Source: an uncultured Treponema sp. (GTDB taxonomy: Bacteria; Spirochaetota; Spirochaetia; Treponematales; Treponemataceae). Taken from it: DNA of 36,196 bases. The translations under genes were made by a program, and so were the position numbers. The notes beneath the pieces are model-generated. The model worked only from the letters and a program-made list of their open reading frames with translations, was not told the DNA's origin and made no database searches. The stretch covers positions 1 to 36,196 of the forward strand of contig CALBGU010000265.1 of NCBI GenBank assembly GCA_937893155.1, read 5' to 3'. The stretch's first letter is position 1. Every line of letters starts with the position of its first letter. Shown here one piece after another: positions 23,727 to 30,171 of this stretch.

Positions 23727-24482
23727 ATGACGGTAACTCAAGCGACAGGTTTTGCGCGCTACTCGATAACGCCCACAAGCAATCCCCACGAAATCGTGAT
23801 GCTTCGCGGGAGCGGGTGCAAATGGCGGAAATGCCGATTTTGCGATTATCATTTGGATTTTTCCAAAGACGAAGACGAAAATTTTGCGCTGAATCAAAAG
23901 GTGCTGTCGTGCGTCGAGGGAAAATATCCGCTGCTGGAGGTCATCAATTCAGGCAGTTTTTGCGACATCGACGAGCGCACGATGCTCTTGATTTTTGAAA
24001 CCGCGCGGGCAAAAAATATCCGCGAGCTGTCGTTTGAGTGCCACTGGATTCATCGCGACAAAATCGCTGCATTCCGAAAACGCGTTGCGTCCGAAGGCTT
24101 TTTGCTCAGGATAAAAATGGGCGTGGAAACGTTCGACGAGCTTTTTCGCGAAAGCTATCTTGACAAGGGAATGAAGGGCGCAACGCCCGCTGACATCGCA
24201 GAATATGCCGACGATGTGTGTCTTTTGCAGGGCATTCCAGCACAGACGGCGGAAAGTATGAAACGCGACATCGATACAGCGTTGGCGTTTTTTAAGCGAG
24301 TCTGCGTGAACATTATGACGGAAAATTCGGCAAAAATCCCGCCTGACTCGCGTGTTATCAGCATTTTCCGCAACGAAGTGTTTCCGCTGTATGCTGAAAA
24401 TCCGCGCGTGGACATCATTATGGATAATTCTGCGTGGGGGCTTTCTGCGCCTGTTTCCGACGGCGAAGTGTGCGCAATGTAG
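23727..24482 (+). CDS. Radical SAM enzyme, candidate queuine lyase (QueL-like)
   Basis: The 251-residue protein carries an iron-sulfur cysteine motif at C31, C36 and C39 (GCKWRKCRFCDYH), spacing CX4CX2C rather than the common CX3CX2C, with an aromatic before the last Cys. It is followed by a compact TIM-barrel-like sequence with NSGSFCDID, LSFECHWIH and RIKMGVETFDE strands. It is co-operonic with yhhQ (9 nt gap, GGAG 6 nt before ATG 23727). Gut bacteria such as Clostridioides difficile pair a queuine/precursor transporter with the radical SAM enzyme QueL, which converts queuine to preQ1; the size and context here fit that role. The QueL assignment rests on neighbourhood and size, not on a search; another precursor-processing radical SAM enzyme is possible. 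Confidence 0.7.
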   Translation: MTVTQATGFARYSITPTSNPHEIVMLRGSGCKWRKCRFCDYHLDFSKDEDENFALNQKVLSCVEGKYPLLEVINSGSFCDIDERTMLLIFETARAKNIRELSFECHWIHRDKIAAFRKRVASEGFLLRIKMGVETFDELFRESYLDKGMKGATPADIAEYADDVCLLQGIPAQTAESMKRDIDTALAFFKRVCVNIMTENSAKIPPDSRVISIFRNEVFPLYAENPRVDIIMDNSAWGLSAPVSDGEVCAM

Positions 24483-24517
24483 CATTTTTTGCTATTGCTG
24501 CCTCTGCATTAAATTAA

Positions 24518-24546
24518 AGATTATCGCATCAAGTGCGATAATGACA
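24518..24546 (-). repeat. TGTCATT-type palindrome (stem ATTATCGCA/TGCGATAAT)
   Basis: On the minus strand TGTC precedes ATTATCGCA, loop CTTGA, TGCGATAAT, CT. The 9-bp stem is perfect. It lies 36 nt past the stop of the radical SAM gene and could terminate that operon, but lacks a long T-run in either direction. Confidence 0.75.
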
Positions 24547-24614
24547 AATATATTTTTATAATGCCAAAATTTGTTTTTGCGCAATGAAGCGAGTGCATTT
24601 TGAGGGAATACATC

Positions 24615-24732
24615 TTTTGGAGTAATGAATTGAGTGCATTACTCCAAAAAGTGTTTTTTCTTACAATGAAGCCAATTCATAACGCGAAAAAGTATTTTTT
24701 GGGGTAATAAATTTTTCTTCATTACCCCAAAA
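24615..24732. repeat. Two related perfect hairpins in the 24483-24996 spacer
   Basis: TTTTGGAGTAATG (24615-24627) pairs perfectly with 24637-24649 (13 bp, 9-nt loop). TTTTGGGGTAAT (24697-24708) pairs with 24721-24732 (12 bp, 12-nt loop). Both are followed by a GTGTTTTCT-like T-rich tail and share the word GTAAT, so they look like diverged copies of one element. The A-rich/T-rich ends let either strand terminate. Apart from these, the TGTCATT palindrome and the araD terminator, this 515-nt spacer has no gene I can support. Confidence 0.65.
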
Positions 24733-24896
24733 GGTGTTTTCTCGACTTTTCTAAAAATTTCACGGCAAGAAAGTGTTTTCTTAAATGAAGTTTATAAAAT
24801 TGCGGTGGAAGTGGAAAAATGCTTGTCGTTGGCGAACTTGATTCGCAGTCTGATGGTGCTGGAGTGCGCCGATGACAGCGCGAAAGCGGCAATAAA

Positions 24897-24954
24897 CAAT
24901 AAAAACGCGAGACGGCGGGGAAATATCTCTCACAACAAAACCCCGTGTCTCGCG
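24897..24954 (-). terminator. Rho-independent terminator of araD (bidirectional form)
   Basis: Minus strand CGCGAGACACGGGG (24954-24941) pairs with CCCCGCCGTCTCGCG (24920-24906) with a one-base bulge, followed by TTTTTATTG. On the plus strand the same stem is followed by T8, so it can also stop transcription from the left. Confidence 0.85.
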
Positions 24955-24996
24955 CTTTTTTTTGCGTTTCTGAACTGTGTGTTCCTCCTTCAAACC

Positions 24997-25719
24997 TTAT
25001 TTGCCGGGCTGACCGTAGTACGCATTCGGTCCGTGCTTTCGCTGATAGTGCTTGTCGATGATGTAATCAGGCAACGTCATCGCCGCAGGATTCACCGCAA
25101 CCGTGAACGCCGCCATCTTCGCCACTTCCTCAAGCACCGCCGCATTATACACCGCCTTTGCTGCGTTCTTGCCCCATGTGAATGGACCGTGCCCCGCAAC
25201 CAAAACCATCGTTGTTTCCGCAGGATTTATCCCTTCGTCCGCAAAATGCTTCACGATGAGCTTTCCTGTTTCAAGCTCGTAGTTCGCCTTGAGAGCCTCG
25301 CGCGTGATGTACGGCGTGCAAGGAACAGCGGTCTGAATATGGTCGGCGTGCGTCGTGCCAAAGAGCGGAATAGAACGCACCGCCTGCGCCCAGCTCACCG
25401 CGAACGTCGAATGAGTGTGCACAATGCCGCCGATGTCCGCGCCTTTTTCAACAGCCCATTCCTTGTACAAAACGCAATGCGTCGCTGTGTCGCTCGACGG
25501 ATTAAGCTCGCCCTCGACTTTCTTTCCGTCAAGGTCAACGATAACCATCGAATCCGCGCTCAGCTCATCATACGGCACGCCGCTCGGCTTTATCGCAAAC
25601 ACGCCCGCCGCCTTGTCGAACGCGCTCACGTTGCCCCATGTGTAAATCGCGAGATGCTGTGCAGGGATTTGCATATTCGCTTCGTATGCTTCTTCTTTCA
25701 AACTCTGGTATTTACTCAT
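24997..25719 (-). CDS. araD: L-ribulose-5-phosphate 4-epimerase
   Basis: AraD interconverts L-ribulose-5-phosphate and D-xylulose-5-phosphate, the last step of L-arabinose catabolism. The 240-residue protein has class II aldolase/epimerase motifs: TWGNVS (27-32), KPSGVPYDEL (44-53), the zinc site VHTHS (H101, H103), GTTHADH, and GHGPFTWG giving the third zinc His. ATG 25719 has GGGAGG 10 nt upstream; an in-frame TTG within that ribosome site is rejected. It is last in the lacI-araB-araA-M-R-araD run, only 40 nt after the restriction enzyme gene, and ends at a strong terminator. Confidence 0.94.
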   Translation of the reverse strand: MSKYQSLKEEAYEANMQIPAQHLAIYTWGNVSAFDKAAGVFAIKPSGVPYDELSADSMVIVDLDGKKVEGELNPSSDTATHCVLYKEWAVEKGADIGGIVHTHSTFAVSWAQAVRSIPLFGTTHADHIQTAVPCTPYITREALKANYELETGKLIVKHFADEGINPAETTMVLVAGHGPFTWGKNAAKAVYNAAVLEEVAKMAAFTVAVNPAAMTLPDYIIDKHYQRKHGPNAYYGQPGK

Positions 25720-25759
25720 TTGTGTAGTACCTCCCAATATAATTTTGCGTCTTTACGCT

Positions 25760-26530
25760 TTATTTTAACGCCTTGAAACGTGCAAAATACTCGTCAATTT
25801 CGCTTCGCATTTCAATACCGACCTGCTCAAAGCAATCGAGCAGACTTTGGTAAGTGCCAACCCCCGCGAGAAAATCCCAGAATTCTTCCGCAACCTTCAA
25901 CTCTTCCTGCAAATCGAGCATACCGCGCATTGTCCATCTCGCGTAAGACTCAGGCGCATACGGATTGTATGGAATCGCAATGCCCGTGCTGATTTTTGCC
26001 TGCGGATTTTCCGCGAGCGTTACGGCGACCCATTCAAGCAAAGTGCGCTTGAACTGCTTGAACTCGTTGGAATTCGGCTTGGCGGATTTTATGTCGAAAA
26101 AGTACAGTTCGCCGTTATGCGATTTCAGCATCAAATCGACCTTCGTCGGCTTGATATTGTGCATTTCTCCCACTTGGCAAACAGCGCGTATTCTCTCGAT
26201 TTCTTCAAGTTTCGCAGGAATGGTCGCCGCAACATTCAAGCCGTCAATAATGTCCTGAATAACGCGCTGTGCCTGTCTGCTGATTTTGTCGTTCGGCGTA
26301 AACTGCTTTTTACACTCTGCAAAAGTGCCTTGCCCCAATGCAAGTGCAACAGGCTCAAAAATGCTCGTGCCGAAGTTCGTGCAAAGCGAATGGATAAACG
26401 AATAAAGAGCAAGCCTGTCCGCTCCCAGCAATCGCGTGTGAAACGGCATTGCACCGGATTCTGGATTGTAGTGGGAAAATTTATTGCGCAATGCGGTTCG
26501 CAAAATCTCTTTAATTGCTTCTGTGTTCAT
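25760..26530 (-). CDS. Type II restriction endonuclease, TdeIII-like
   Basis: The 256-residue protein has a PD-(D/E)XK nuclease core: KVDLML with D132, then ELYFFDIKSAKPN with D146 and K148, followed by FKQFKRTLLEW, an arrangement I associate with the TdeIII family first known from Treponema denticola. It begins with ATGA overlapping the stop of the methyltransferase gene, the classic order of a translationally coupled M-R pair. The recognition site cannot be read from sequence; if truly TdeIII-like, GGNCC is the first candidate. It sits inside the arabinose operon between araA and araD. Confidence 0.72.
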   Translation of the reverse strand: MNTEAIKEILRTALRNKFSHYNPESGAMPFHTRLLGADRLALYSFIHSLCTNFGTSIFEPVALALGQGTFAECKKQFTPNDKISRQAQRVIQDIIDGLNVAATIPAKLEEIERIRAVCQVGEMHNIKPTKVDLMLKSHNGELYFFDIKSAKPNSNEFKQFKRTLLEWVAVTLAENPQAKISTGIAIPYNPYAPESYARWTMRGMLDLQEELKVAEEFWDFLAGVGTYQSLLDCFEQVGIEMRSEIDEYFARFKALK

Positions 26531-28122
26531 TCTGTTGCCTCCTTTAGATGAAAAATTGTTTCTGAATAAGCGTTTTTCGCCTTTTCTGTGCGGTTCAGAA
26601 CGGGGCGCTCGTAGCGGTTGACAATTTTCATTCCCGCTTTTTCGGCAATGCTCGGATACAAATTATATTTGTCGTTCGCAACCAAAAAGACATTGTAATC
26701 GTCCGCAAGATACTTTTTGCAGTTCAAAAGCACCTCCGCAATGCCCTCGACATACGCACTTCGCGCGTCAAGCGTCTGCCCATTGCGAAGCGGTCCGATT
26801 TCCTGCGTATCGCGGCGCGGAAAGCAGAAAAGTTCATACGCATAGGCGTGCTGTTCGTGATAGTCGATAAGCCCGACATACGGCGGACTGGAAAAAATTC
26901 CCTGCAATTTCTGCGTTTTCAGAACTTCGGCAAGCGCGGGATTTTTATTCTGGAGTTCGGCGGTTAAATCAATCGTTCTGCTGTCGCCCGTTACGCAAAG
27001 TTGCGCCGTTTTGGTACGCAGTTGGCTGAACTGATACAAACGGTTCACCGTGTCTTTGCTGTATGTCCCCCACCATTTTGTTATCGAAAAGAGCGGCTTG
27101 CAGATTTTGTAATGCTTTGTGCAGTAATACGGCGTTTTCACAGGCTCCAAAAGCGTGGCAAGGTCAGAATGCGTCGTCGCGCGGCATGAGCGCATTGTTC
27201 GGCTCAAAAGCACCGTAAGCACATTGCGGATTTTCTCGTCGCTCGCCGCATTGATAAGGTCGCGCACAAGATACAATTCTTCGCGGACGCTCGGCAAAAA
27301 CCATTTTGTCAAGAACGATTTTTCATCGGTTTCAAGCGATATTCCGTATTTTTCGGTGAGCGCGGTATAAGTCGGCATAAACTCCGCAACTTTCTGCTTG
27401 CTGTATTCTTTTTCGTTGATTGTCTTGTTGCGGATTGCGGTTTTATACTCATACGACGAAAAATATTTTGTGTTAAAATCCGCAAGTTTTTCCATAAACG
27501 CGTTTTCAAAATCGGCAAGCGTCGTCTGCTTGTAATGCACCTGCAATTTCGTGGTGATAGCGTCTATTTCCCGCTCCAGCGCGAACATATCGACTTCATC
27601 AATTTTGCAGTTTGCAATCAGCGTGTTGAAAAGCGAAACATCAGTGCCGATTGCGTTTATGCCGAGCTCGTTTGCCTCGACAAGCGTCGTGCCGCTCCCG
27701 CAAAACGGGTCAAGCACAAGGTCGCCCGCCTTGAAATACACTTCTTTCTTGAAAGCGTCGGTGTGCGCGTCCAAAAAATATTCCACCAGTTGCGGAATGA
27801 ATTTGCCTTTGTAGGGGTGCAGACGGTGGACGTGTTTTGTGGTTTCGGCTTCAGTGCAATTTGAAAACGAGAGCGCCCAGTTAAGCGATTCGTCCTTGCT
27901 CCATTTTGCTTCGGTGTATTTTTTGTTCTGCTCATAGTAGGATTTCAGTTCGGAAAGCGAAACGGCGGGCGTTCCGTTGTCGTCGTGCTTTTTGATGAGC
28001 GCGTATTGAATGAGATAGCCGATGTTACTTGTGGAAACTGGTTTCCGCAAAAATGCAGTTGCCCAGCGGCTCGCTTCGGGTATTGGAATAAGGTCATTTT
28101 CTTGAAAAATTGTTGAAATCAT
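26527..28122 (-). CDS. Site-specific DNA methyltransferase (N4-cytosine/N6-adenine type)
   Basis: The 531-residue protein carries the AdoMet motif DPFCGSGTT (138-146), preceded by HPYKGKFIPQLVEYFL (102-117), and the catalytic motif SSPPY (411-415). Motif I precedes motif IV with about 265 residues between them, probably holding the target recognition domain; SPPY is typical of amino-methyltransferases (m4C or m6A) rather than m5C. It protects DNA from the endonuclease encoded 4 nt downstream in overlap. ATG 28122 has no Shine-Dalgarno; an extended -10 (TGATACAAT) ends 6 nt upstream, so transcription would begin at the start codon, giving the pair its own promoter inside the ara cluster. Confidence 0.85.
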   Translation of the reverse strand: MISTIFQENDLIPIPEASRWATAFLRKPVSTSNIGYLIQYALIKKHDDNGTPAVSLSELKSYYEQNKKYTEAKWSKDESLNWALSFSNCTEAETTKHVHRLHPYKGKFIPQLVEYFLDAHTDAFKKEVYFKAGDLVLDPFCGSGTTLVEANELGINAIGTDVSLFNTLIANCKIDEVDMFALEREIDAITTKLQVHYKQTTLADFENAFMEKLADFNTKYFSSYEYKTAIRNKTINEKEYSKQKVAEFMPTYTALTEKYGISLETDEKSFLTKWFLPSVREELYLVRDLINAASDEKIRNVLTVLLSRTMRSCRATTHSDLATLLEPVKTPYYCTKHYKICKPLFSITKWWGTYSKDTVNRLYQFSQLRTKTAQLCVTGDSRTIDLTAELQNKNPALAEVLKTQKLQGIFSSPPYVGLIDYHEQHAYAYELFCFPRRDTQEIGPLRNGQTLDARSAYVEGIAEVLLNCKKYLADDYNVFLVANDKYNLYPSIAEKAGMKIVNRYERPVLNRTEKAKNAYSETIFHLKEATE

Positions 28123-28128
28123 ACTTCT

Positions 28129-28137
28129 ATTGTATCA
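28129..28137 (-). promoter_or_regulatory. Extended -10 element of the methyltransferase gene, leaderless
   Basis: Minus strand TGATACAAT (28137-28129) with 6 nt to ATG 28122; the standard start distance puts +1 on the A of the ATG. The -35 region is poor (TAGGTA at 17 nt), which is usual with an extended -10. Confidence 0.5.
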
Positions 28138-28169
28138 GAAAAACAAAAATATACCTATAGCATTGTAAT

Positions 28170-28207
28170 CACACTGATAGACAAAGAACTCTGCGTCTAT
28201 CAGTGTG
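28170..28207. repeat. Perfect 13-bp inverted repeat after araA
   Basis: CACACTGATAGAC (28170-28182) pairs with GTCTATCAGTGTG (28195-28207) around a 12-nt loop, starting 10 nt past the araA stop. No T-run follows on the minus strand (ATTACAATG), so it is not a standard intrinsic terminator. It may stabilise the araA mRNA end, be a processing site, or partially insulate araA from the methyltransferase. Confidence 0.75.
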
Positions 28208-28217
28208 CAGTTACACG

Positions 28218-29732
28218 CTATGCACGCCAATATGCCGCGTTCCATCGCAATTCGTTGCGGATTTGAGGAATCGTCGTGTTCTTGTCGATTGCCACGCACT
28301 CAATGCCGACCATCTCGCACCAATCGCGCAGCTGCTCCGTCGTGATGATGTTGCTGAACGCCGTGTGATGTCCGCCACCTGCCAAAATCCACGCCTCCGC
28401 GCTCGTTTCAAGGCTCGGATACGGCTGCCAGAGCATACGCGCCACAGGGAGTTTCGGCAGCGGAGCTTCAGGCGGAATCACGTTGATTTCGTTCACGACA
28501 CAGCGGAAGCGATTTCCCATATCCACCACCGCGGCAACCAAGCCCTCGCCCTCAAGCGTGTTGAACACCATTCGTGCAGGAGGTTCTTTGTCGCCGATTC
28601 CCAAATGATGCACCTCGATTTTCGGCTTTGACACCGCAATTTCTGGGTCAACCTCAAGCATATGGCTTCCCATATTCGCCTCTTTGCCCGCGACAAGATT
28701 GTATGTGTAATCCTCCATAAAGGCATTGCCCTTCTTGCCCGCGACGACCTGCCCCGCCGTCATCACCTTGAACGTGCGGACGAGAGCCGATGTCTTCCAG
28801 TCGCCCTCTGCGCCGAATCCGTAGCCGTCCGCGAGCAATCGCTGAATTGCCAAGCCAGGCAGCTGCTTCATTCCGTGCAAATCCTGAAAGTTCGTGCAAA
28901 GAGCCTTGCCGTCGTTGTCTTTGAGGAAGCGGCGAAGTGCGATTTCAATGCGCGCCTGCTCTTTAATCTGACCGATGACGAAATCTTTGTCGAAGCCGTT
29001 GCCCGAGTCGTAGATGATTTCGTATTTCGCATTATACTCGTCAAAAAGCGCGTTCACGTCCGCTTCGCTCACGTCTTTCATATACGCCACAAGGTCGCCA
29101 ATGCCGTAATATGGCACGCTCCAGCCGAACTTTATCATCGCCTCTACCTTGTCGCCGTCGGTAACCGCCACTTCACGCATATTGTCGCCGAAACGGATAA
29201 CGCGCAGGCTCTTTCCGTCCGCCACCGCACACGCCGCTCTCATCCAATCCGCAATGCGCTTCTGCGTCCTCTCGTGCGACCAATGCCCCACGATGACCTT
29301 TCGCGGCAAATCCATTCTGCTCGTGATAAAGCCGAACTCGCGGTCGCCGTGCGCGCTTTGGTTGAGGTTCATAAAGTCCATATCCATCGTGGCGTACGGG
29401 ATTTCCTCGTTAAACTGCGTATTGAGCTGCAGCAGCGGCTTTTTGTATGCGTTCAAACCGCGAATCCACATCTTTGCAGGGCTGAACGTGTGGCACCAAA
29501 TCACCACGCCCGCGCACTTGTCGTCGCTGTTCGCGCTCTCAAGCGCCTTGTGAATGCTCTCTGGAGTTAAAAGCGTTTCCTTCCACACAAGGCGGCAGGG
29601 CAGCACGTTCTTTGCGTTAAGCTCGTCCACGATTTTCTTTGAGTCAATCGCGACTTGCTTCAATGTCTCTTCGCCGTACAAATCCTGACTTCCCGTCAAG
29701 AACCAAAACTCGTTTACTGTTAAATCAATCAT
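28218..29732 (-). CDS. araA: L-arabinose isomerase
   Basis: AraA converts L-arabinose to L-ribulose, first step of arabinose use. The 504-residue protein has the family length and landmarks: start MIDLTVNEFWFLTGSQDLYG, the metal/catalytic Glu regions GAEGDWKTSAL and GSHMLEVDP, the His region VHHLGIGDKEPPARMVF and the C-terminal GGGHHTAFS. ATG 29732 is preceded by GAGGGG at 7 nt; the frame stays open further upstream, but that stretch is inside a palindromic 17-bp repeat array and is not part of the family. It is separated from araB by 439 nt of repeats. Confidence 0.95.
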   Translation of the reverse strand: MIDLTVNEFWFLTGSQDLYGEETLKQVAIDSKKIVDELNAKNVLPCRLVWKETLLTPESIHKALESANSDDKCAGVVIWCHTFSPAKMWIRGLNAYKKPLLQLNTQFNEEIPYATMDMDFMNLNQSAHGDREFGFITSRMDLPRKVIVGHWSHERTQKRIADWMRAACAVADGKSLRVIRFGDNMREVAVTDGDKVEAMIKFGWSVPYYGIGDLVAYMKDVSEADVNALFDEYNAKYEIIYDSGNGFDKDFVIGQIKEQARIEIALRRFLKDNDGKALCTNFQDLHGMKQLPGLAIQRLLADGYGFGAEGDWKTSALVRTFKVMTAGQVVAGKKGNAFMEDYTYNLVAGKEANMGSHMLEVDPEIAVSKPKIEVHHLGIGDKEPPARMVFNTLEGEGLVAAVVDMGNRFRCVVNEINVIPPEAPLPKLPVARMLWQPYPSLETSAEAWILAGGGHHTAFSNIITTEQLRDWCEMVGIECVAIDKNTTIPQIRNELRWNAAYWRA

Positions 29733-29744
29733 CTCTATACCCCT

Positions 29745-29795
29745 CAGGCTCACCCTGTTTTCAGGCACAGCCTGTTTTCAGGCTTAGCCTGTTTT
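29745..29795. repeat. Three 17-bp palindromic direct repeats upstream of araA
   Basis: Units begin at 29745, 29762 and 29779 with exact 17-bp spacing. Each reads CAGGC, 2-3 nt, AGCCTG (or a decayed form), TTTT. Unit 3 is a perfect 6-bp dyad and unit 1 the most decayed. It lies in the araA leader, where tandem hairpins could bind a regulator or affect the mRNA. It is also the first block of the 439-nt araA-araB spacer. Confidence 0.8.
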
Positions 29796-29842
29796 TCACA
29801 TATATTTTAGTGGCAGTGTTACGGAAAGTATGCTTTTCTTTT

Positions 29843-29940
29843 TGTCATTGCCGTACTTGCCTTTCTGTCATTGCCGTACTTGCCTTTCTGTCATTGCCGT
29901 ATTCGCCTTTCTGTCATTGCCGTACTCGATACGGCAATCT
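29843..29940 (+). repeat. Four tandem 23-bp units ending in a full TGTCATT palindrome
   Basis: TGTCATTGCCGTA heads start at 29843, 29866, 29889 and 29912, exactly 23 bp apart, joined by CTTGCCTTTC or CTCGCCTTTC-like linkers. The last unit is completed as ATTGCCGTA, loop CTCGA, TACGGCAAT, CT: a perfect 9-bp stem. The array looks like repeated duplication of the 5' half of the dispersed palindrome. Confidence 0.88.
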
Positions 29941-29978
29941 ATAGCAATATAGGCGTTTTGAGAAAGAGGCTGTGCCTC

Positions 29979-30049
29979 AGATTATCGGGTCGAGCCCGAT
30001 AATGACAGCTTAATTCTGCGTAAAAAACGGGTCGAGCCCGATAATGACA
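29979..30049 (-). repeat. Two TGTCATT palindromes (stem ATTATCGGG/CCCGATAAT)
   Basis: On the minus strand the copy at 30007-29979 reads TGTC, ATTATCGGG, CTCGA, CCCGATAAT, CT, a perfect stem. The second copy (30049-30028) has the head and inner stem (CGGG/CCCG) but loses the outer arm. A small GAGGC/GCCTC hairpin at 29966-29978 abuts the first copy. Confidence 0.82.
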
Positions 30050-30069
30050 ATTATCGAACACGTCCATTT

Positions 30070-30160
30070 TAGTTACGAGCGTAACTAGACCTTTGATGCG
30101 TTCGTATCAAACTCTTTGATGCGTTCGTATCAAACTCTTTGATGCGCCCGTATCAAACTC
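30070..30160. repeat. Dyad followed by three tandem 23-bp palindromic units
   Basis: TAGTTACG, AG, CGTAACTA (30070-30087) is a perfect 8-bp dyad. Then TTTGATGCG, TT, CGTATCAAA units start at 30092, 30115 and 30138, exactly 23 bp apart (the third has CCC for TTC), with a decayed TGATGCC after it. Each unit forms a short hairpin with a G-T pair. The array ends 11 nt past the araB stop on the minus strand and may form its 3' end. Confidence 0.88.
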
Positions 30161-30171
30161 CGTGATGCCGC

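Noticed and set aside
24805..25776. A 323-codon plus-strand frame across araD
   Set aside because: It is the mirror of araD plus its terminator, rich in Arg/His/Cys with no domain; AraD motifs on the other strand are decisive.
28170..28207. Terminal inverted repeats of an insertion sequence flanking the restriction-modification pair
   Set aside because: The two arms are adjacent (12-nt loop) on one side only; no matching repeat was found near 25740, and no transposase exists.
28662..29570. A 302-codon plus-strand frame across araA
   Set aside because: It is antisense to L-arabinose isomerase, whose full set of catalytic regions is present on the minus strand.
29843..30160. Regularly spaced short repeats resembling a CRISPR array
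   Set aside because: The 23-bp units are contiguous, with no unique spacers of constant length, and no cas gene is nearby. They are tandem palindromic repeats.
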